Shown: piece after piece, positions 1-4,800 of the stretch | How the letters are laid out: every line of letters begins with the position of its first letter | Position numbering within the stretch: position 1 is the stretch's first letter | Source: Halobacteriales archaeon SW_5_68_122 | GTDB lineage: Archaea > Halobacteriota > Halobacteria > Halobacteriales > Haloarculaceae | NCBI GenBank assembly: GCA_003022815.1 | Contig: PXSL01000025.1 | Coordinates: forward strand, 1-5,781 | Length of the DNA: 5,781 bases | Reading direction: 5' to 3' | Notes under the pieces: generated by a model | Database searches by the model: none | What the model was told of the DNA's origin: nothing | What the model saw: the letters and a program-made list of their open reading frames with translations, nothing else | Translations under genes and position numbers: made by a program

Positions 1-671
1 CCCGAGAGCAGCACCTGCTCGCTGTCGTGGCTGCCCGTCGGCATCCGGAGGTCGTGGGTGAACTCCATGTCGTCGACCTGCTGGTAGGCGGCCTCGAGAA
101 TCTCGAGGTTCGTCTCCAGCACCTCCCCGGACATCGCGTCGGCCATCAGGTCCTCGATGTGGCCGAGGTCGTAGTCCAAGAGCGCGCCAGTGGCGCCGAC
201 ACCGGCGGTGTTTCGCATCACCTCCCGGCCCATGTCCCGGGCCATCTCCCGAAGGTCCAGCGGGTAGACGTGCCAGTCGTTTGCCTCGACGCGCTCCTGG
301 AAGTCGGGGACCTCCTCGACGTCGATGAGGCCCTCGTCGTAAACGATGACGCCGCCCTCCCGGAGGTCGTCGAGGTTCTCGGTCAGCGGCTTTATTTCCT
401 CGGTCCCGTAGTAGGCCTCCTCCTGGGGGTTCCGCGCGAAGGAATCTCCGAGCGCGAGCAGGAAGTTGTAGCCGTCGCCGCGGGAGCGGACCGGGTCCGG
501 CGCGGCCCGTACCTCCACGTACGTGTGGCCGCCGCGAATCCGCGACGGGTAGTGGCGGTGGGTGAATACGTGCAGGCCGGACCGCATCAGTGCTTTCGCG
601 AAGTTCTGGCTCGTCGAGTCGATTCCGTCCCCGGAACCGCCCGCAATCCGCCAGACGATTTCCTCTGTCAT
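1..671 (-). CDS. korA: 2-oxoglutarate:ferredoxin oxidoreductase alpha subunit, N-terminal part (cut by window edge)
   Basis: This is the alpha subunit of a two-subunit 2-oxoacid:ferredoxin oxidoreductase, which converts 2-oxoglutarate and CoA to succinyl-CoA and CO2 in the cytoplasm and reduces ferredoxin. Haloarchaea use it in place of the NAD-linked dehydrogenase complex. The window holds 223 full codons of a protein usually near 580-600 aa. The visible part is the fused gamma domain: GGSGDGI at residues 11-17, HYPSRIRGGHTY at 40-51, LALGDSFARNP after that, and RNTAVGA-like RNTAGVGATGALL near residue 153. The pyrimidine/TPP-side alpha domain and korB would lie off the left edge. The ATG at 671 is chosen because family members begin just before the WRIAGGSGDGI motif. 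An in-frame ATG at 749 would add 26 Cys-containing residues unlike the family. From memory, the motif wording matches KorA better than the pyruvate enzyme PorA (which reads GGEAGDGIDSTGKIF). Substrate choice is therefore inferred, while membership of the enzyme family is firm. Confidence 0.85.
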   Translation of the reverse strand, partial: MTEEIVWRIAGGSGDGIDSTSQNFAKALMRSGLHVFTHRHYPSRIRGGHTYVEVRAAPDPVRSRGDGYNFLLALGDSFARNPQEEAYYGTEEIKPLTENLDDLREGGVIVYDEGLIDVEEVPDFQERVEANDWHVYPLDLREMARDMGREVMRNTAGVGATGALLDYDLGHIEDLMADAMSGEVLETNLEILEAAYQQVDDMEFTHDLRMPTGSHDSEQVLLS

Positions 672-681
672 GTGTATCACT

Positions 682-697
682 GCGCCCGGACGGGCGC
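682..697 (-). promoter_or_regulatory. GC-rich hairpin just upstream of korA
   Basis: GCGCCC at 682-687 and GGGCGC at 692-697 form a perfect 6-bp stem around the tetranucleotide GGAC, extendable to a 7-bp inverted repeat with a 2-nt centre. It ends 11 nt before the korA ATG. If korA transcription starts in the AT-rich stretch upstream, the hairpin lies in the 5' leader and could affect initiation. The motif GTGAT, part of the archaeal Shine-Dalgarno consensus, sits between the hairpin and the ATG. In DNA this GC-rich such palindromes of this size arise by chance, so function is speculative. Confidence 0.3.
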
Positions 698-749
698 CTT
701 GTCCAAAGTTCGACGCCCGCGACCAAAAGCATTTGCTACATGTTGGCAT

Positions 750-766
750 AGATTAATAATGATATA
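750..766 (-). promoter_or_regulatory. AT-rich block, candidate korA promoter element
   Basis: This 17-bp run (agattaataatgatata) is the most AT-rich point in the korA/DICT spacer. Read on the minus strand it offers TTATTAAT and CTATAT as TATA-like sequences. With the usual archaeal spacing of about 25-28 nt, transcription would start near 729 and give korA a leader of roughly 58 nt. A weaker candidate (CTTTTGG near 724-730) lies closer. No rightward gene begins in the right place to use the block on the plus strand. Confidence 0.35.
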
Positions 767-851
767 GGTCTTTGAACAGGGATTCCGTCCTGCGGTTTTC
801 GCGGGTCCGTTGCTCGGCGGGGCGCACCCGGAGCCACAATTCGGGCACAGG

Positions 852-858
852 TTTATTA
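852..858 (+). promoter_or_regulatory. TATA box of the DICT-domain gene
   Basis: TTTATTA fits the haloarchaeal TATA consensus (TTTAWA-like) in an otherwise GC-rich stretch. Its centre is 34 nt before the ATG at 889, which predicts a transcript starting around 880-884 and a leader of only a few bases. Near-leaderless mRNAs are normal in haloarchaea. This placement is a main reason to prefer the ATG at 889 over starts further upstream. Confidence 0.55.
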
Positions 859-888
859 CGGGCACTGTCATGGTACCGGCCACACGGA

Positions 889-1611
889 ATGTCCCTGAAC
901 GAACTCATCGCGGGGGTGGAGGAGCACGAGAAGACCCTCACGGCATTCAACGCAGACGACGCCGTCGAGACCCTCCGCGAGCAGTTCCACGACCGCAACC
1001 TGACGGTCGCCGCCGAGCGAACCCCCAGCGGCAGGCCCGACTCCTTCGCCGTGCTCTCGGAGGACGGCGAGTTCGTCACCGCCGCGCCCGTCAAGGAGGT
1101 CGTCGAGGCGACGGACGCCGGAACCGACCCCGAGTTCGACGACGAGGCATACCGGCCCGTTCTCGACCACCTCGATGAGACGATGTTCACCTCCTACGAC
1201 ATCGGGCAGATGGTCGCGGCCTCCCGGGAGATTGAGGACCGCGCCTGGCGGGTCGGCGAGGGGACGCTCCACTCCGGCTTTCAGCGGCTCTCCATCCTCG
1301 AAGAGCAGATGGATGTTTACGGGCGACTCGCCGGGAAGGACGACCTTGACGTCCACGCCTACGCCTACCCTGACGCGGACGTCCCGCCCCACGACACCGG
1401 CCTCACCATCCACGTCGAGCGGGCCGACGAGATAGAGCGGTCGTGGTTCGTCGCCTACGACGGCGCCGGTGTCGATGTCGACAAGTGCGCGCTCCTGGCC
1501 GAGGAGCGGGAGTCGCGGGCCTTCTACGGCTTCTGGACGTACGACCCCTCGACGGTCGACTGGATAATCGACCACCTCGAATCGACCTACGGCCTGCTGG
1601 AGTCTCAGTAG
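889..1611 (+). CDS. DICT sensory domain-containing protein (stand-alone)
   Basis: This 240-aa acidic protein is probably cytoplasmic, with no signal peptide or membrane segment. It matches the haloarchaeal family annotated as DICT sensory domain, a putative ligand-sensing module named for its occurrence with diguanylate cyclases and two-component systems. Recognised landmarks are the opening MSLNELIAGVEEHEKTL, the central signature FTSYDIGQMVAASREIEDR with AWRVGEGTLHSGFQ at residues 100-132, and the C-terminal DKCALLAEERESRAFYGFWTYDP at about 198-220. No kinase, GGDEF or DNA-binding output domain is attached, so it would have to act through a partner or as an uncharacterised enzyme. The ATG at 889 has a well-placed TATA box. 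An in-frame TTG at 772 would add 39 residues of Arg/Ser-rich sequence unlike the family and is rejected. The gene is divergent from korA and converges exactly on the TetR gene. The domain call rests on remembered family sequences, and the biochemical role is unknown. Confidence 0.75.
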   Translation: MSLNELIAGVEEHEKTLTAFNADDAVETLREQFHDRNLTVAAERTPSGRPDSFAVLSEDGEFVTAAPVKEVVEATDAGTDPEFDDEAYRPVLDHLDETMFTSYDIGQMVAASREIEDRAWRVGEGTLHSGFQRLSILEEQMDVYGRLAGKDDLDVHAYAYPDADVPPHDTGLTIHVERADEIERSWFVAYDGAGVDVDKCALLAEERESRAFYGFWTYDPSTVDWIIDHLESTYGLLESQ

Positions 1612-2223
1612 TCAGTCTTCGAACAGCCCGTCGACAACCACGTCCACCAGCAGGTCCTGGCTCTCCTCGTACAGCGCCTCCGCGCCGGCCGGCTCGAACA
1701 GTTCCTCGCGGGCGGCGACGGTGAACCCCAGGAGCCGGAACAGCCCCTGGACCCGCGCGGGGTCGTCGACCCGGAACGAGGGGTCCTCGACCCACCGCCG
1801 GATCCGGGGGTCGTCGGCCTCGATGGCCGTCCGGAAGTGATCCTCGACGGCCGCCTCCGGGAGCGTCTCGTGGAGCGCCCGGAGTTCGTCCTCGACCAGT
1901 AGCCGGTAGTACAGCGGGTTCGTCGACAGCTCCTCGAGGAACCCCTCGACGGTGAGCCGCACCTCACTTTGGACGTCCGGCGCCCCCTCGAGTTCGGCCT
2001 CCAGTTCCTCGGCGACCCGCTCGCGCTCCCGGGCCAGTATCGCCAGGTACAGCGCCTCCTTGGAGTCGAAGAACTGGTAGAACGTGCTCGTCCCGATGCC
2101 CACCGCCTCGGTCAGGTCGGCGATGCGCGTCCGCTCGAGCCCGAACCGGGCGAACAGCTCCCGGCCGGCCTCGTACAGCGCCTCACGAATCCGGTCGCGC
2201 TCCTCGTCGGTGAAGCCGCTCAC
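1612..2223 (-). CDS. TetR/AcrR-family transcriptional regulator
   Basis: This is a 203-aa protein, the normal TetR-family length. The N-terminal DNA-binding domain is clear: a helix at residues 8-27 (EALYEAGRELFARFGLERTR pattern), a helix-turn-helix at about 34-52 with IADLTEAVGIGTSTFYQFF, then the typical DSKEALYLAIL. The remaining roughly 140 residues are the helical ligand-binding and dimerisation domain, which varies between members, so the ligand cannot be named. The start is taken as GTG at 2223. It follows a Shine-Dalgarno-like GAGGGGTGG and gives the usual TetR N-terminus. An in-frame ATG at 2301 would add 26 residues but lies inside the inverted repeat next to the TATA element, upstream of where a transcript should begin. 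The gene is divergent from the S-layer-domain/RND operon, with an inverted repeat in the shared spacer. By analogy with TetR-RND systems it probably represses that operon and possibly itself. Its stop codon abuts the DICT stop codon. Confidence 0.9.
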   Translation of the reverse strand: MSGFTDEERDRIREALYEAGRELFARFGLERTRIADLTEAVGIGTSTFYQFFDSKEALYLAILARERERVAEELEAELEGAPDVQSEVRLTVEGFLEELSTNPLYYRLLVEDELRALHETLPEAAVEDHFRTAIEADDPRIRRWVEDPSFRVDDPARVQGLFRLLGFTVAAREELFEPAGAEALYEESQDLLVDVVVDGLFED

Positions 2224-2277
2224 GGTGCCACCCCTCGCCGGTCCTCGGTCGCTCGGTGCACGTTCCCCGCGAAAGAG

Positions 2278-2308
2278 TCCACGAACAAAGGTTTTATGCA
2301 TTCGTGGA
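2278..2308. promoter_or_regulatory. Probable TetR operator (8-bp perfect inverted repeat) across the divergent promoter
   Basis: TCCACGAA at 2278-2285 is repeated in inverse as TTCGTGGA at 2301-2308, with a 15-bp spacer. The spacer contains the AT-rich GGTTTTATG element, so a protein bound to both arms would cover the TATA box. A second short palindrome, CGTG-GATT-CACG at 2303-2314, overlaps the right arm and adds another CACG half-site. TetR-family operators are inverted repeats in divergent spacers, and this one lies between the regulator gene and the transport operon. Assignment to this TetR is inferred from position. Confidence 0.6.
2291..2298 (+). promoter_or_regulatory. TATA-like element of the RND operon (possibly shared with tetR)
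   Basis: The plus strand reads GTTTTATG, the only AT-rich stretch in the tetR/operon spacer. About 27 nt from its centre, rightward transcription would start near 2321, directly at an ATG at 2323. On the minus strand the same bases read CATAAAAC. If used in that direction, a tetR transcript would start near 2267 and carry a leader of about 44 nt. The element lies inside the spacer of the inverted repeat. Confidence 0.5.
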
Positions 2309-2322
2309 TTCACGTCTGGACA

Positions 2323-2439
2323 ATGAGCGACGAGCCATTGCAGGGGCTGGCGTCCCTCCGACGGGACGGCAGGTGGGGCCTCGATGGGGGACCCAACGAA
2401 ACGGACCGCGGCCGCAGGGGGCGGGCGGATGCGGCGTAA
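2323..2439 (+). CDS. Possible leaderless 38-codon leader ORF of the RND operon
   Basis: The ORF starts MSDEPLQGLASLRRDGRW and ends GRADAA, and is not recognised as any family. Its ATG is where transcription is expected to begin from the TATA-like element, which suits leaderless translation in haloarchaea. It runs in a different frame through the ribosome-binding site and start codon of the S-layer-domain gene, and stops 11 bases past the alternative ATG at 2429. Translation of it could therefore modulate expression of the main gene. Against it: the second half is rich in Arg and Gly (nine Arg in total), as expected of non-coding GC-rich frames, and short ORFs are common by chance. It may simply be the 5' leader. 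Confidence 0.25.
   Translation: MSDEPLQGLASLRRDGRWGLDGGPNETDRGRRGRADAA
2371..2376 (+). promoter_or_regulatory. Ribosome-binding site that supports the start at 2384
   Basis: AGGTGG matches the core of the archaeal Shine-Dalgarno sequence (GGAGGTGATC) and sits 7 nt before the ATG at 2384. The alternative ATG at 2429 has only an unstructured G-rich run before it. This favours 2384, although both starts keep the signal peptide. Confidence 0.5.
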
Positions 2440-4042
2440 CACCGCCGTTCTCGCCGTCATCGCGCTGCTTGCCGTCAGTTCCTTCGCGGGCGTCGCCGCC
2501 GCCCAGAGCGACCAGCGGACCTCGGGGTACGGCGGCCAGCCGGGCCTGGACGCCTTCGCGCCGTCGCCGACGGTGTCGCCGGGCGAACGGACCCAGTTCA
2601 CCGTACAAGTGTCGAACGACGGCGAGGTCAGCGAGGGAGTTCCGCCGTCCCGGGAGGTCGTGACCACTGCACGGGACGTCCGGGTCGACGTCGAGGCCGA
2701 CGACACTCCGGTGCGGGTCACGAGCGGCGAACAGTCGGTCGGGTCCGTGACCGAGAACCGGCCGCGCAACGCGGCCGTCGAGCTGGTGGTGCCCGAGGGC
2801 GTCGACCCCGGTAGCTACGACCTGACGGTGGAGCTGGAGTACTCCTACACCGACCGGGTGTACCCGAGCCTCTTTTCGACGAGCGAGCGCACCCGGACCG
2901 TCACCCGACAGGTGACGGTGGTCGTCGAGGACAACCCCCGGTTCGCCGTCCGTAGCGTCGACGCCGACGCGCAGGTCGGCGGCTCCGGGACCACGACCGT
3001 CGAGCTCGAGAACGTCGGCAGCGAGACGGCCAGCGCCGTCACCGTGGCACTGGAGTCCCGGGGCGAACGGGTCACCTTTGAGGGCGGCGGGCGGGCCGTC
3101 GCCGCCGTCGGCCGCATTGAACCCGGCGAGACCGCGACCCTGGAGTACGGCGTCGCGTTCGGCGCCGAGGCGACCCGACGACCCTACCCCGTCGACGCGA
3201 CGGTCTCCTTCGAGAACAGCGAGGGGCTGGCCGGGACCGACCGCGGCCCGACGCTGGCGGTGACGCCCCGCGCCGAGCAGTCGGTCGCGGTCGAGGGCAC
3301 CGAGTCGACGCTCCGGGTCTCCGAGGAGGGGACGGTCCGGGCGACCGTGGTCAACGAGGGCCCCGCGACGCTCGAGGACCCCGTGGCGACGCTCGACCCG
3401 CCCTCCCGAAACGTCGAGGTGCTCGAACCGGAGTCCGCCCTCGATGACCTCGCCCCCGGCGAGTCCGCCGAGGTGGCGTTCGACGTCGAGGCCGCCGACG
3501 CCGCCCGCGCCGGCACGCGGCAGTTCACGCTTTCGACCGAGTACGAGACCCCGAACGGCAACGTCGAGACGGTCGACCCGGTTCGGTTCCAGGTCGACGT
3601 CGGTCCCCAGCGGGACGACTTCGCCGTCGAGACGGGGAACGCGACGGTCACCGCCGGCGGGACGGACCGGGTCGTCGTCTCCGTGACCAACCAGCGCGAG
3701 ACGACGGTCACCGACGTCTCGGCGAAACTGTTCACCTCGAGTCCGCTGTCTGCGGCCGACGACGAGGCATACGTCGCCTCGCTGGCCCCCGGCGAGACCG
3801 CCGACATCGCCTTCCGCGTGTCGGCGTCCGGCTCCGCGATGACGAAGGGGTACCCGGTGTCGGTCGACTTCCAGTACGTCGACGACGGCGGCGAGACCCG
3901 GCTCTCGAAGAGCTACCGGCGGCCGGTCACGGTCGTCGAGTCCGGCGGCGGCCTGTTCGGGGTCATCCCGCCGTTCGGGGTGCTCGTTGCCGTCTCGCTG
4001 CTGGCCGTCCCGCTGGTCGCGCTCGGGGTCCGCCGCCGGTAG
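2384..4042 (+). CDS. Secreted, membrane-anchored S-layer-domain protein (COG1361 type) with tandem Ig-like domains
   Basis: This 552-aa protein carries a Sec-type signal peptide: a basic N-region (MRRNTAV from residue 16), a hydrophobic core to about residue 38, and probable cleavage after AAA at residue 40. A single C-terminal membrane helix at about 524-549 ends in VRRR, leaving the body outside the cell. The extracellular part reads as four beta-sandwich-like units at roughly 60-182, 186-295, 298-406 and 411-518. The last three repeat the signature IEPGETATLEYGV (245-257), LAPGESAEVAFDV (356-368) and LAPGETADIAFRV (467-479), typical of NEW3/CARDB-like domains in COG1361 proteins. There is no enzyme motif. 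The gene heads an operon, and the RND permease begins at the very next base, so the two proteins are probably made together. A role as the permease's extracellular partner is inferred. If translation starts at 2429 the protein is 537 aa with a more compact signal peptide. Confidence 0.8.
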   Translation: MGDPTKRTAAAGGGRMRRNTAVLAVIALLAVSSFAGVAAAQSDQRTSGYGGQPGLDAFAPSPTVSPGERTQFTVQVSNDGEVSEGVPPSREVVTTARDVRVDVEADDTPVRVTSGEQSVGSVTENRPRNAAVELVVPEGVDPGSYDLTVELEYSYTDRVYPSLFSTSERTRTVTRQVTVVVEDNPRFAVRSVDADAQVGGSGTTTVELENVGSETASAVTVALESRGERVTFEGGGRAVAAVGRIEPGETATLEYGVAFGAEATRRPYPVDATVSFENSEGLAGTDRGPTLAVTPRAEQSVAVEGTESTLRVSEEGTVRATVVNEGPATLEDPVATLDPPSRNVEVLEPESALDDLAPGESAEVAFDVEAADAARAGTRQFTLSTEYETPNGNVETVDPVRFQVDVGPQRDDFAVETGNATVTAGGTDRVVVSVTNQRETTVTDVSAKLFTSSPLSAADDEAYVASLAPGETADIAFRVSASGSAMTKGYPVSVDFQYVDDGGETRLSKSYRRPVTVVESGGGLFGVIPPFGVLVAVSLLAVPLVALGVRRR

Positions 4043-4800
4043 ATGGTCAACTACCAGCCCTACATCGACCGGGTCGACGCCTACGTCACCGGCCGCCCGG
4101 GGACGGTCATCGTCGCGTTCTTGCTCGTGACCGGGCTGTTCGCACTCGGCGTCGGCAGCGTCTCCACGTCGGCCGGCACCCAGCAGTTCACCGAGGATGT
4201 CCCTGCACAGGAGGCCCTCGACCAGGTCAACGCGAAGTTCACCCCGACGTTCCAGTCGGGTGGCGGCAGTACCCAGCTGATTCAGCGCAGCGAGAACGTC
4301 CTCTCGCGGCCGGCGATGCTCCGGATGCTGGAGGTCCAGGAACGCATGCGAGAGCGCCCGGGGATGCGCGTCGAGAGCACCTCCAGTGCGGCGGCCATCG
4401 TCGCCCGGCAGCTGGACCCGGGCGCGGAGACGCCGGCCGCCCAGCAGCGCGCCATCGAGGGCGCGACCGACGGCGAGATACGGCAGGCGGTGCGGGCCGC
4501 CGACGAGTCGAACCCTCGGTTCCGTGGCCTGCTGTCGGAGGACTTCGACCGCAAGTCGGCCTCGGCGTCGGCAACCATTGGCGTCGTCTCCCACAACGTG
4601 CCCGAGGCCGGCGGCGGCAGTGCCGGCCAGGGCGGGTCCAGCCCCCTGACCCCGATCCAGCGGGAGGCCGCCGCCATCACCGACGCCGTCGGCGGCGACA
4701 TCCGCGTGTTCGGCGCCGGGGTCATCTCCGCGGAGTTCGCCGCCGTCATCAACGACACGCTGGCCATCGTCGTTCCGGCGGCGGTGCTTCTCATCACGCC

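Noticed and set aside
27..767. A 246-codon plus-strand open frame opposite korA
   Set aside because: The opposite strand encodes clear KorA sequence with family motifs, whereas this frame is Val/Arg/Leu-rich with no domain.
772..888. Upstream extension of the DICT ORF from a TTG
   Set aside because: It spans the TATA box at 852-858 and encodes Arg/Ser-rich residues. The ATG at 889 fits both promoter spacing and family start.
2224..2769. N-terminal extension of the TetR ORF to 385 codons
   Set aside because: The extension crosses the promoter, the operator-like repeat and the divergent gene, and its sequence is unlike any TetR N-terminus. The GTG at 2223 gives the standard length.
2897..2919. 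A 9-bp inverted repeat with a 5-nt loop (ACCGTCACC / GGTGACGGT)
   Set aside because: It lies within the S-layer-domain gene and arises from codons for alternating Thr and Val around residues 172-179. There is no T-run and no intergenic position to suggest a terminator.
2294..4594. A 766-codon open frame on the minus strand opposite the S-layer-domain and permease genes
   Set aside because: It is rich in Arg, Gly, Asp and His in a low-complexity mix, has no recognisable domain, and mirrors the third-position GC bias of the real plus-strand genes. It is an antisense artefact of GC-rich coding DNA.
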